A stretch of DNA of 46,796 nt, from positions 1 to 46,796 of IMG/VR virus record IMGVR_UViG_3300001213_000009; one strand, written 5' to 3'. Below are positions 24,110-31,890 of the stretch, in pieces. Position 1 is the stretch's first letter, and each line of letters begins with the position of its first letter. A program made the translations under genes and the position numbers. This DNA comes from a virus. Below the pieces are notes generated by a model. That model ran no database searches. It was not told the origin of the DNA and saw only the letters and a list, made by a program, of their open reading frames with translations.

Positions 24110-24442
24110 ATGGCACGGATAACGGTACGCCCGGTAGGAGTTCGCAACGCAGATGTTTCTCACTGTGCAATCTGTGGGAGCAAACGGTCGGCAGGGTACG
24201 GTACGTGCATCAACTTCTGCCAGTGGATTCTGCCCGGATGGGTGGGCTACAACGCGGTGCTGAAAGAGACTGCATTTCTTGATGCTCGTGCTTTGCCGCT
24301 GGCAAAGCTGCACAAGTGGAACCCGGAGACGAAACGCATTCACGCTCCGTCGTTCCCCAAATTGGTAGCCGCTGCCCGTGCGTTGGGTTGGGGTGGCGAT
24401 ACGGCGGCGATGAGCCAGCCAGTCTTTGTGGAGGTTCGGTAA
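24110..24442 (+). CDS. Hypothetical Cys-containing protein, leaderless
   Basis: ATG 24110 lies at the predicted start of the P6 transcript; an in-frame ATG six bases earlier would be upstream of that point. The 110-residue protein has Cys residues in CAICGSKRSAGYGTC plus one more, perhaps a zinc site, and a helical C-terminus with FPKLVAAARALGWGG. Function unknown. The next start codon follows its stop directly. Confidence 0.7.
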   Translation: MARITVRPVGVRNADVSHCAICGSKRSAGYGTCINFCQWILPGWVGYNAVLKETAFLDARALPLAKLHKWNPETKRIHAPSFPKLVAAARALGWGGDTAAMSQPVFVEVR

Positions 24443-24613
24443 ATGGAATTCACGAATGCGGAGAAAATCATCTTGTTGTCGGCACTGGCTCTCGACACCT
24501 CTACCACTAAGGATGCGGTGAAACGTAACCCCTCACTCATTGATGTGGCCGAGAAGCGACTGGCTATTATCGAACCGCTCATTGAAAAAATCACAGCCTC
24601 GGTGGGGGTGTAG
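24443..24613 (+). CDS. Short helical protein (56 residues)
   Basis: The ATG comes directly after the previous TAA. The product is predicted helical with LLSALALDTST and RLAIIEPLIEKI. No domain is seen. Direct coupling to the previous gene supports it being translated. Confidence 0.55.
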   Translation: MEFTNAEKIILLSALALDTSTTKDAVKRNPSLIDVAEKRLAIIEPLIEKITASVGV

Positions 24614-24676
24614 CGTGGACAACCGGGCAGGGTTCTTTTGGAGACTGCCGAGTCGCACAGTGTATAGGAGCGCAAA

Positions 24677-25222
24677 ATGCTCGTCCAAATAGCGAACGAA
24701 CTCAACCTCAACCCGACGATGTGCAAAGTTTGCAAGGGCAATTGCTGCTCCCGACAACCGGGCATTACACACCCAAGCCAGTGGGGCAAGACGCCCAATG
24801 AGATTCTCCAGAACTTGGCAGATGTGCTTTCGGTGAAGCCCTCGCGTTGGGCGATTGACTGGTGGGAGGGTGACACTGAGCCATCGTACGAGTTGGACGA
24901 CGTGTACTTTGTTCGCCCCGCCGCAAGAGGCGGTCACCACATGTTTCATGGGGCTGGACGAAACGCCCCTTGCGTGTTCCTTGCTGACCACGGCTGCACG
25001 TTGAAGCCCCATGCTCGACCGAGCCAGTGCTTGGACCTGATTCCAGCGATGAAGGACGACAGGTATCATTGCACTCACGTTGAGGGTGGCAGCAAGGAAG
25101 ATTACGCTCGTGCGTGGCGTCCATACCAGAAGGAAATTCTGGAGGCCGCGAAGCAAGCCGGGTTCACCCCGGACGACCGGGAGACGGATTACGTTCCACC
25201 ATTTTGGGAATTTGAATTCTGA
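24677..25222 (+). CDS. YkgJ-like Cys-cluster protein
   Basis: The 181-residue protein has TAGGAGCG before its ATG. C16-x2-C19-x3-CC (23-24) near the start and CVFLADHGCTL followed by RPSQC later match the YkgJ family layout, which is predicted to hold a metal, probably iron or zinc. Members are often annotated as Fe-S or zinc-chelating proteins without known reactions. A His-Met-Phe-His motif sits between the two Cys groups. No neighbour explains its role. Confidence 0.75.
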   Translation: MLVQIANELNLNPTMCKVCKGNCCSRQPGITHPSQWGKTPNEILQNLADVLSVKPSRWAIDWWEGDTEPSYELDDVYFVRPAARGGHHMFHGAGRNAPCVFLADHGCTLKPHARPSQCLDLIPAMKDDRYHCTHVEGGSKEDYARAWRPYQKEILEAAKQAGFTPDDRETDYVPPFWEFEF

Positions 25223-25233
25223 AAGGGGATTTT

Positions 25234-25395
25234 ATGCAACTGTCTCAAGTGGAAAAGTCAGTCATTGTCACCGCCCTCCAACAGGACATCGTGTCCGACC
25301 GGAAGGCCGCAGAGGATAATCCGGCACTCGCGGGTTACGTCGAACGCAACGTCAAGTTCCGCGAGGAACTCATCGCCAAGTTGGAGGCAAACTGA
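25234..25395 (+). CDS. Small helical protein (53 residues)
   Basis: GAAAGGGG lies before the ATG. The product is almost all helix, with charged residues and no motif. Its TGA shares one base with the next ATG (TGATG), so translation is coupled. Confidence 0.6.
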   Translation: MQLSQVEKSVIVTALQQDIVSDRKAAEDNPALAGYVERNVKFREELIAKLEAN

Positions 25396-25700
25396 TGCTG
25401 TTGCAAATTCCTGACATTCCGAACAAATGCAACGCCTTCACCGTGACTCTCCCGATTCTGCCCCGGCAGAAAGGGGAATCGGTCATGCCTGATGAGAAGA
25501 AACTTACGCGGGGCGACCTCTACCTCGCTCCGCCGAGCCAATACGCTAAGCCGCCCATTCCGCCCCGGTACCCACCGTCGCTGACTGTGTACGCGGTTAT
25601 CATGGTGGTAATGGCCGTTGTCATGTTCTTCAGTGGTGCCGCCGCTCACAGCATGGTAGAGAATTTGCAGCATACAATTCAGAAGACTCTTGGGAGATAA
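25395..25700 (+). CDS. Single-pass membrane protein with Pro-rich region
   Basis: The 101-residue protein has a hydrophobic helix at about residues 66-85 (YAVIMVVMAVVMFFSG). The first 60 residues contain a Pro-rich stretch (PPSQYAKPPIPPRYPPS). It may also be translated from an internal Met at residue 31. One membrane helix and a short basic tail suggest a small envelope protein. Function unknown. Confidence 0.6.
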   Translation: MLLQIPDIPNKCNAFTVTLPILPRQKGESVMPDEKKLTRGDLYLAPPSQYAKPPIPPRYPPSLTVYAVIMVVMAVVMFFSGAAAHSMVENLQHTIQKTLGR

Positions 25701-25705
25701 AGGTC

Positions 25706-25882
25706 ATGGCAAGGAAGCGTAAAGACGTGTTCAGCAAGGTTTCGCAGGTCAAGAAAATGTCCCGCGAAGCTATCGGTTCCGTGCCTTCGACCAAGGTTGT
25801 CCCTCAGGGTAAGGACAGAGCGACAAAGCAAACCACCAAGCACCCGAAGAGGGCGATTGAGAAAGAGATTGAAGGAGAATGA
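25706..25882 (+). CDS. Small very basic protein (58 residues)
   Basis: The ATG starts six bases after the previous stop, with AAAGG close by. The product is highly Lys/Arg-rich (MARKRKDVFSKV, KHPKRAIEKE) and could bind nucleic acid. Its TGA overlaps the ATG of the next frame in ATGA. Confidence 0.5.
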   Translation: MARKRKDVFSKVSQVKKMSREAIGSVPSTKVVPQGKDRATKQTTKHPKRAIEKEIEGE

Positions 25883-25995
25883 AAAAGCCACTGCCAAAGA
25901 AAGTAGCGGCCCCGGAAAAACCGAAGCCGCCTAAGCACGACTTGTTGCACATCAAAGTCCCGGTTCATCACTTGCCCTGCTTGTATCAGGGTTAA
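25879..25995 (+). CDS. Short basic Pro-rich peptide (38 residues)
   Basis: This frame starts in an ATGA overlap with AAGGAG almost adjacent. The product is Lys/Pro-rich with two His-containing hydrophobic patches. Its stop overlaps the stop of the minus-strand gene at 25992, so the two converge. A real gene is plausible but unproven. Confidence 0.4.
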   Translation: MKKPLPKKVAAPEKPKPPKHDLLHIKVPVHHLPCLYQG

Positions 25996-26684
25996 CGATT
26001 CGCCCTCGACACAAACATGTGTCCAAAGTTGGGGTCTTCTATATTCATGCGAAACTGGCCGAGAATGGACGGGTCGCTGCGATATAGGTGACCCATTTTT
26101 TGTGCCTTGCGTTTTGAAAATCCAATACCAACCGGGCTCACTTTGTCGATAAGAGAATGCACCCAAGCCGCTGTGGCGGCTTCCTTGCCATCCTTAGAGT
26201 CCATGAGAGCCTTCGATGCCCGAGACATTGCCCGACGCACGTCAGGCCGGTGTAGGCCAAAGTGAAGGGCAACCTGCTGGAAGTTTCGACACCGAACGTA
26301 CTCCATAATCACCTTTGAAAGCGGAGCCTTCTCCAGCGAGTTCTCCAGCCCAGCCTTCTCCAAAATCTCATGTAACAATTCTTCCGTGGGCTCCCCGCCG
26401 ACGAGCAGGAATGTGCCGAGCGTCTTGACTGCCATCCGGATTCGGAAGCTGCAAACGGTCTGTGTGGATTTGTGGATGAGTGCGAGTGTGTTCTGAGTCT
26501 TGCTGAGGAGATAGTACGAGAGGAGTAGTTCTTGGTCTTCCTTTTTCAAGAAGCGAAGTGTCTTCAGGAAACGGTCGAAGTTGTCTGAAATAAAACTCAA
26601 TATGTCCTCCTCTGCGAGGTCCGCTTGAGTCTCAAGGCTGATGGTCGTGGCACCTTCTAGCTGTTCGTCCTCATCCAGAAGCAT
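25992..26684 (-). CDS. HTH protein resembling sigma-70-type factors
   Basis: The 230-residue minus-strand product has an acidic N-terminus, then FLKKEDQELLLSYYLLSKTQ followed by a TQT motif, an arrangement like the helix-turn-helix of sigma region 4 (LxxEDQELL...LSKTQ...T). A second helical block contains FQQVALHFGLHRPDVRRAMS, which also looks like an HTH. So it may be a phage transcription regulator. I see no full region 2. The start is ATG 26684; no good Shine-Dalgarno site precedes it. It converges with the small plus-strand genes and sits next to a GIY-YIG gene on the same strand. Confidence 0.55.
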   Translation of the reverse strand: MLLDEDEQLEGATTISLETQADLAEEDILSFISDNFDRFLKTLRFLKKEDQELLLSYYLLSKTQNTLALIHKSTQTVCSFRIRMAVKTLGTFLLVGGEPTEELLHEILEKAGLENSLEKAPLSKVIMEYVRCRNFQQVALHFGLHRPDVRRAMSRASKALMDSKDGKEAATAAWVHSLIDKVSPVGIGFSKRKAQKMGHLYRSDPSILGQFRMNIEDPNFGHMFVSRANR

Positions 26685-26727
26685 TGCACGGGCACTTGTA
26701 ATAGAGTCGAAATAGGGTGTGTTTTCG

Positions 26728-27375
26728 CTAATTTGACACCTCCGTGGTTGCGGCTTTTCTGGCCTTCCACCACTTAGAAATTGTTAAAGAATGCTTGCGA
26801 CGTTCTTCAGGGTCGCTGTAGCGTTCGAGTAGTTGTTTACGCGACAGTTCAGCCCGATTTTGTCGAGCCTCTTCAGTCCAGCCAGTTTTCATCGAGGTTT
26901 GAATTTTCTTACGTTCTTCGGGGTCCGCCCACCTTGCTCTGTTTTTGTTTCCTGCGGCGGTCGTACCCTTCTTGGTGTCGGAAGCGGAGAATTTGTAGTA
27001 GTCTCCACGAACCTTTCGGGCTACCCATGCTTGGCGTAGTTTCGCTTTGGTTTCTTCGGAAGTGGTCGCAGCCCAAGCATCTGTCGATGAGTTATAGCCA
27101 AACTCTCGGTCAGCGGCTTGTAGTCGGAGTATCCAAGCGTGTTCACGGGCACGAAGCCAGATAGGGTCGTCAACAACTTCGAGAACAATAAACTCAAAGT
27201 TGTTGACCCCATATCCATTCCACGCCGACTGTAAATGCGTGTTAGGGTGTTTCCCGACTTTCAATTTGGCTATGTGGTGATACTTGCGACGAGCTAGGTT
27301 ATCGGTGCTGCCAACATACACCTTCCCGTTGACCAAGTTCACCCAACCATAGATTCCTGCCTGTTTTTCCATCAT
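26728..27375 (-). CDS. GIY-YIG homing endonuclease
   Basis: From ATG 27375 (215 residues; TTG 27384 in the same frame is less likely) the N-terminus reads AGIYGWVNLVNGKVYVGSTD, the full GIY...YVG signature, with the following catalytic Arg (NLARRKYHH), a Glu (RAREHAWILRLQ) and a GYN motif (FGYNSS). All key residues of an active domain are present. The C-terminal half is basic, with repeated ADPEER and SDPEERRKHS units of a DNA-binding linker type found in free-standing homing enzymes. It cuts double-stranded DNA at a target allele lacking the gene. It is inserted between the HTH gene and a fibre-like gene. Confidence 0.9.
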   Translation of the reverse strand: MMEKQAGIYGWVNLVNGKVYVGSTDNLARRKYHHIAKLKVGKHPNTHLQSAWNGYGVNNFEFIVLEVVDDPIWLRAREHAWILRLQAADREFGYNSSTDAWAATTSEETKAKLRQAWVARKVRGDYYKFSASDTKKGTTAAGNKNRARWADPEERKKIQTSMKTGWTEEARQNRAELSRKQLLERYSDPEERRKHSLTISKWWKARKAATTEVSN

Positions 27376-27479
27376 TATTGACAAATTCTCTTTTTGATGT
27401 ACTCTGGTATTAAGGCAACGTGTGTCTATCGCCCGTCTACTCTACCCAGTAATACTAGGTAACTGTACTTTTGAGCATG

Positions 27480-27508
27480 AAAAAAGCGGCCCCGGAGGCC
27501 GCTTTTTT
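27480..27508. terminator. Bidirectional terminator
   Basis: Six A residues, a six base-pair stem GCGGCC/GGCCGC with a five-base loop and six T residues form a symmetrical terminator that works on both strands. It ends the minus-strand fibre-like gene at 27529. Confidence 0.92.
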
Positions 27509-27528
27509 CGAGTTGAACTGTACCTGAG

Positions 27529-28281
27529 TTACTTCAAGGCCACCGCAACTACACCACCAGTGTACTTGAGGGCATTGAGGAACCCAGCGTTGGCTGTGGC
27601 ACCTGAGGTTACGCGGGTTTGAACCACGAAGTGGCTCGAACCATTATGCAGTGTCGAAGAGAACTGTTGGACCGAGTTGGAATCTGTGATGAGTGTCGAG
27701 CTATCCATGAGGACACCAACCTCGATGATGAGACCAGCTACAGCCGAAGTTGTGAAGAGGCTGGCACCGATTGGTGTCACCGCAGTTGCACCGACCTTGC
27801 CGTGCTTATCCACCCCCGTGGTTACACCGGCAACTTCGAATGCCTGAACATGGATGCCGCCATCGAATACTGGGCGACCCTGAGTCAGTGGGGGAGAAAG
27901 AACCTCATCAGTGTAGAATGCACCGACCGAGACACTCTGAGCACCAACGGTCACGGCAGCGTTACTGACATAGATATACGCACTGGGAAAATACCCAGCC
28001 GCATCAGGAACGTTGAGCAGCGGTGGTGAGTTGTAAGCATCTTGTGAAATGCCGACAAGGCTATCTACGAGATTGTAGACAGTGCCCTTGTCGTCGGTGA
28101 TAGTAGGAGCCGTGGTTTTCGAAGCAATGTCGCCAAATGCATACGGGTAACCACTCTTTTGTGCTTCCACTACGACAGCGATGTAGCTGCCAGCGGTAGT
28201 TTTGCTAGGCAGTGTAGCCTTAAGGGGCTCAACCTGATATGCTGCCGAGTTCTTGACGTGCTGAAGAATTGAAAGTGCCAT
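27529..28281 (-). CDS. Fibre-like or decoration protein
   Basis: The 250-residue product has AGAGGAG upstream of its ATG. Its sequence is rich in Ala, Val, Thr, Ser and Gly in alternating strands (SYIAVVVEAQKSG, LIIEVGVLMDSSTL, GFLNALKYTGGVVAVALK), with no long helices or Cys, as in phage fibre or capsid-decoration beta-sandwiches. The opening LQHVKNSAAYQVEPLKATLPS resembles exposed surface proteins of other phages. It is transcribed opposite to the sugar cassette next door, together with two similar genes at 36123 and 36876. Function as a receptor-binding or glycosylated protein is inferred. Confidence 0.6.
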   Translation of the reverse strand: MALSILQHVKNSAAYQVEPLKATLPSKTTAGSYIAVVVEAQKSGYPYAFGDIASKTTAPTITDDKGTVYNLVDSLVGISQDAYNSPPLLNVPDAAGYFPSAYIYVSNAAVTVGAQSVSVGAFYTDEVLSPPLTQGRPVFDGGIHVQAFEVAGVTTGVDKHGKVGATAVTPIGASLFTTSAVAGLIIEVGVLMDSSTLITDSNSVQQFSSTLHNGSSHFVVQTRVTSGATANAGFLNALKYTGGVVAVALK

Positions 28282-28382
28282 TGGAGGCTCCTCTTGAAGA
28301 GATGTTTCTACTTATAGTGCCCGTAGTCGAAAAAATTCGGGTATTTACTGGATGTATGCGTGTGTCTTTCATAGAGGGTTTG

Positions 28383-28889
28383 ATGTTCGTTTATTTGATT
28401 ACCAACCTAGTTAACGGCAAATACTATGTGGGCAAGACGAGCAGTAAGCTCGTACAAAGGTGGAGTTCCCACAAACATGCGGCCATCAAAGACCGGGGCG
28501 TCCTATATCAAGCAATGCGAGAGTACGGTGTTGAAAATTTCGATATTACTGTACTTTCTGAGGTCAAAGATACCATAACAATGAATCAATTGGAGGTTAT
28601 TTGGATTATCGCTCTCCGTTCTTATGACCCCGAAGTTGGTTACAACAACAAAATGGGAGGAGGGGGTAGGAAGGTAAGCAACTGGCTGGATAGCTATAGA
28701 GGAGCCTACCTGAGACAACGCAGCGAGAGGATGAAAGCAAGATGGCGAAACCCTGAGTTTAGAAAGAGGATGACAGGGGAAGGCAATCCCAATTTTGGTA
28801 AGGGCCTATTGGGGGCGGATAACCCGATGTATGGGAAATCCCGGCCAGATTTGGCTGAGTGGAATAGGAAGCGAGGCTCGTCTGTCTAG
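28383..28889 (+). CDS. GIY-YIG homing endonuclease at the head of the sugar cassette
   Basis: ATG 28383 has AGAGGG upstream (168 residues); the long extension from 28269 has no signature. FVYLITNLVNGKYYVGKTS is the GIY-YIG start, W-S-S-H-K the following basic stretch, QLEVIWIIALR the catalytic Glu helix and GYNNKMGGG the Asn motif. The C-terminus holds two copies of the NUMOD3 signature (NPNFGKG, NPMYGKS). All key residues look intact. The gene overlaps the next by about 59 bases and may have displaced its start codon. Confidence 0.9.
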   Translation: MFVYLITNLVNGKYYVGKTSSKLVQRWSSHKHAAIKDRGVLYQAMREYGVENFDITVLSEVKDTITMNQLEVIWIIALRSYDPEVGYNNKMGGGGRKVSNWLDSYRGAYLRQRSERMKARWRNPEFRKRMTGEGNPNFGKGLLGADNPMYGKSRPDLAEWNRKRGSSV

Positions 28890-29535
28890 CCTTGTCTCGT
28901 GTATCACTCCGACTTTCAATCGCCGCGAGTTCTGGCCTCGATGCATTGAGTGCTTTCAGCGTCAGGACTACCCCGATTTGGAGTGGGTCATTGTTGATGA
29001 TGGCACAGACCCCATCAAAGATTTGCTCCCCTCTGACCCACGCATACGCTACCATCATGAACTCCCAAAACGAAACCATGGGGAGAAAATGAACCGCTGC
29101 TGCGAACTTGCGAAGGGTGAATTCGTGATAGTTTTCGATGACGACGACTGGTACGCCCCTGACCGGATAACCCGACAGGTTGCACCCTTCGCCGACCCGA
29201 ACGTGCTCGTGACCGGGACTAGCCGCCTTTATTACTATCTGCACGGCACCAAACAGGCTTATCGTTACCATAACTGGACACAGGTACCGTGGCTGGCTGC
29301 TTTCGCTTTGCGTAAGTCAGTGTGGGAGAATCGGAAATTCGACCCCCTGCGATGCGGGGCAGACACATCCATGATAAAGAGCATCCCGCCCAACCAGCGA
29401 GGAGACCTAAATGACCTCTCCCTATTGGTTGCTTCCCTGCACCCAAATAATGCTTCCGCCAAAAATCTACCTAACGCTTCCTTTATTGAAACACCGTGGG
29501 AAGAGATTGAAGGGATTACAAAGGGCACCCTATGA
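28831..29535 (+). CDS. Glycosyltransferase family 2 (GT-A fold)
   Basis: The natural N-terminus of this enzyme should be around LVSCITPTFNRREF (residue 21 here), but no ATG, GTG or TTG lies there. The frame is open back to ATG 28831, inside the homing gene. The GT2 signatures are VDDG (residues 55-58) and FDDDDWY (102-108), where the aspartates bind a nucleotide sugar through a metal. The C-terminal part has an acceptor-side helix pattern. It is the first of eight sugar genes. Its TGA overlaps the ATG of the next in ATGA. It probably transfers a sugar onto a protein or lipid-linked glycan. Confidence 0.8.
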   Translation: MGNPGQIWLSGIGSEARLSSLVSCITPTFNRREFWPRCIECFQRQDYPDLEWVIVDDGTDPIKDLLPSDPRIRYHHELPKRNHGEKMNRCCELAKGEFVIVFDDDDWYAPDRITRQVAPFADPNVLVTGTSRLYYYLHGTKQAYRYHNWTQVPWLAAFALRKSVWENRKFDPLRCGADTSMIKSIPPNQRGDLNDLSLLVASLHPNNASAKNLPNASFIETPWEEIEGITKGTL

Positions 29536-30365
29536 GTGACTTGATTGTGGGCACAATACAGAATTACGATTGGCCGCAAGTTCGAGCGTACGCGGTGTCG
29601 TTGGTAAGGTCGGGATTCACGGGCGCTAAGATTCTGTTTACGAATAACATAACTAGTTCAGCGAGGGTGAACCTCTCCCAACTCGGATTTAACCTTATTG
29701 ACTTCGTGTGCGATGACCGAGACGGGTTCATTATTCGAGGCCGGTTCTCCCCGGTAGTTGATTTCCTGAAAGCAAACCACCAGAACTTTCGCTACGTCGT
29801 TTGGAGTGACATCAGGGATGTTGTCTTTCAAACTAATCCCTCTTCTTGGCTGGAGAATAACTTAGGGAACCACCAGCTACTGGCTGCGAAAGAGTGTTGG
29901 AAGATTCGTGACGAGGGTTGTAACGATAAATGGGCCAAGGAAACGGTTAGTGCTGAAGACTACGTGTGGCTACGAGAAGAAGAGGCTTGCTGTGGTGGCA
30001 CGTTAGCTGGCACCTCTTCTGTGATGAGCGCGTTCCTCACTGGCATCTACGAAATTGTCTCCAACTCATCTCTGGCAAATGACCAAGCCGCTTTGAATTA
30101 CCTGCTCCGAGTGCCTCCCTTTAAAGAAGTTGTGCGAGTTCCCAGCATGGAAGAAGGCTTCGCGGTGATGTGTGCGGCGTTCCACTCCCCGACTTTTGAC
30201 AGCTATATCAACCCAAATATACCCCTGACGGACAGCACGCCGATATTTGATAAAACTTCCGGGACAATTTACGCTCCTGACTCCTACAGACCTTTCTCCA
30301 TTGTTCATCAGTACGATAGAGATTCATCTTGGACACCCATTATTGAGGACAAATATCTTGGTTAA
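29532..30365 (+). CDS. Putative glycosyltransferase with DxRD motif
   Basis: The 277-residue product overlaps the previous gene by four bases. Near residue 91 the motif WSDIRDVVFQ has the Asp-x-Arg-Asp pattern found in a family of GT-A-like enzymes that modify surface glycans, set after a strand-helix start (LIVGTIQNY...ILFTNNI). The Trp/Asp-rich parts further on would shape an acceptor site. There is no clear DxD elsewhere. The sugar is unknown. It is coupled with neighbours by overlapping stops and starts. Confidence 0.7.
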   Translation: MSDLIVGTIQNYDWPQVRAYAVSLVRSGFTGAKILFTNNITSSARVNLSQLGFNLIDFVCDDRDGFIIRGRFSPVVDFLKANHQNFRYVVWSDIRDVVFQTNPSSWLENNLGNHQLLAAKECWKIRDEGCNDKWAKETVSAEDYVWLREEEACCGGTLAGTSSVMSAFLTGIYEIVSNSSLANDQAALNYLLRVPPFKEVVRVPSMEEGFAVMCAAFHSPTFDSYINPNIPLTDSTPIFDKTSGTIYAPDSYRPFSIVHQYDRDSSWTPIIEDKYLG

Positions 30366-30909
30366 TGTCGATAAAGCACTACAATTGCGCGGCATCCACT
30401 CCAGTGGGGCGGTGTACTACCCGTGGCTGGCCGAACAGGCAAGTACCCGCAAACTCATCGCGGAAGTGGGGTCATGGATGGGTGGCAGTGCGCGTGCCAT
30501 GGCGGACAATACCTCCGGCACCGTCTACTGCATTGACCCATGGACGGTAACCCCTGAGATGTATGGGGACTCCGACTACCAAGCCCATAAGGCCGACCCC
30601 AATTGGCTCTTTGATGGATTCACCCACAACATGGAAGGCTTAACCAACTATCGAGCGGTGCGGATGCTATCCGTTCAAGCAGCGGAGTTCGTAAAGAACC
30701 AAGGGTTGAAATTTGACATGATATTTATCGACGCCTGTCATGAGTACGAGAGTGTCAAACAGGACATCCTCGCATGGCGTCCCTTGTTAGCAGATGGCGG
30801 TCTATTCTGCGGACATGATTGGGGTTTTCAAGGTGTAACACAGGCGGTAACAGAACTAATTCCCGGAGCATATCCGGTTGGTGCGGATTCTATTTGGAGG
30901 GCAGCATGA
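30358..30909 (+). CDS. SAM-dependent methyltransferase, Methyltransf_24 type
   Basis: The likely start is TTG 30358, nine bases after a GAGG and overlapping the previous stop (183 residues); the longer frame from 30247 has no support. IAEVGSWMGGSARAMAD at residues 34-50 binds SAM, VYCIDPW follows as motif II, then FDMIFIDACHEYESVKQD and GGLFCGHDW. This is the family seen also at 16512, usual in sugar clusters where it methylates a terminal sugar. The TGA overlaps the ATG of the epimerase gene in ATGA. Confidence 0.85.
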   Translation: MVNVDKALQLRGIHSSGAVYYPWLAEQASTRKLIAEVGSWMGGSARAMADNTSGTVYCIDPWTVTPEMYGDSDYQAHKADPNWLFDGFTHNMEGLTNYRAVRMLSVQAAEFVKNQGLKFDMIFIDACHEYESVKQDILAWRPLLADGGLFCGHDWGFQGVTQAVTELIPGAYPVGADSIWRAA

Positions 30910-31889
30910 AGAAGATACTTATAACAGGTGGGTTTGGATTTATTGGCTCACACTTGACCGAGAGATTGCTACAAGAGCCGAACAACCAAGTTCACGTGGT
31001 GGACAGCCTAATCACGAGCCCCATCGACGTAGGCTTGTTTGTGAAGCAATTGGAGTACGCCGAACGATTGACTTATGACATCTGCACGATACGGGAGTTT
31101 TTCGCTCGTCCGGAGGTTCCCGAGTTCGATGAAATATATCACCTAGCTTCGGTCGTCGGCCCGGTTGGTGTCTTGAAATATGGTGGTGTAATCCTACGGG
31201 ATATGGTTGGGGACGCCTATGACCTTATCAACTATTCGCTAAAGCGAAAGATAAAACTCACCGATGTGTCCACCAGTGAAGTCTACGGTGGCGGAAAGAA
31301 CGGCTACTGCTGCGAGACCGACTCGATGATTGTTCCAGCTAAAATCTCCGTTCGATTGGAGTATGCGGTTAGCAAGCTGGCTTGTGAAATTGCTTTAGTG
31401 AATACCTGTCGCACCTCTGACCTGCACGCCACATTGGTTAGACCGTTCAACGTTGCCGGTCCAAGACAGGCTACCGATGGGGGATTCGTATTGCCCCGCT
31501 TTATCAATCAAGCCCTAGCGGGGCAACCGCTAACGGTGTATGGAGAGGGCATCAGTGTTCGAGCGTTCACTGACGTGAAGGACATTGTAGATGGAATTAT
31601 CCGCACGATGAACTACGGAAGGTCAGGAGAAGCCTATAACATCGGCAACCCAGCCAACAAGACCACCATCCTTGACTTGGCTCAGAGGGTCATTGCGGTC
31701 ACGGGCAGCGATAGTGAAATCACGTTTGTTGACCCGAAGACGTTGTGGGGACCGCTGTTCGAAGAAGCAAGCGATAAGTATCCGGACGCTGACCGGGCAA
31801 TCACTGAACTAGGCTGGCACCCCCAAGCGGGGTTGGATACCATTATTCGTGATAGTGTGGAGTACATCCGCTCCGGACGACGGGACTAA
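30906..31889 (+). CDS. NAD-dependent epimerase/dehydratase (nucleotide sugar)
   Basis: The 327-residue product is an extended short-chain dehydrogenase. GGFGFIG (residues 8-14) binds NAD, STSEVYG (122-128) gives the catalytic Ser/Thr, and YAVSK (Y153, K157) completes the active site. RPFNVAGPRQ and RAFTDVKDI are typical of UDP- or GDP-sugar epimerases and dehydratases. It probably makes the nucleotide sugar used by the cassette's transferases; the exact sugar cannot be decided. The start codon overlaps the preceding stop. Confidence 0.9.
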   Translation: MKKILITGGFGFIGSHLTERLLQEPNNQVHVVDSLITSPIDVGLFVKQLEYAERLTYDICTIREFFARPEVPEFDEIYHLASVVGPVGVLKYGGVILRDMVGDAYDLINYSLKRKIKLTDVSTSEVYGGGKNGYCCETDSMIVPAKISVRLEYAVSKLACEIALVNTCRTSDLHATLVRPFNVAGPRQATDGGFVLPRFINQALAGQPLTVYGEGISVRAFTDVKDIVDGIIRTMNYGRSGEAYNIGNPANKTTILDLAQRVIAVTGSDSEITFVDPKTLWGPLFEEASDKYPDADRAITELGWHPQAGLDTIIRDSVEYIRSGRRD

Positions 31890-31890
31890 T

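Noticed and set aside
24615-24692. 25-codon frame from a GTG before the YkgJ-like gene
   Set aside because: Too short, no ribosome site, and overlaps the start of the next gene.
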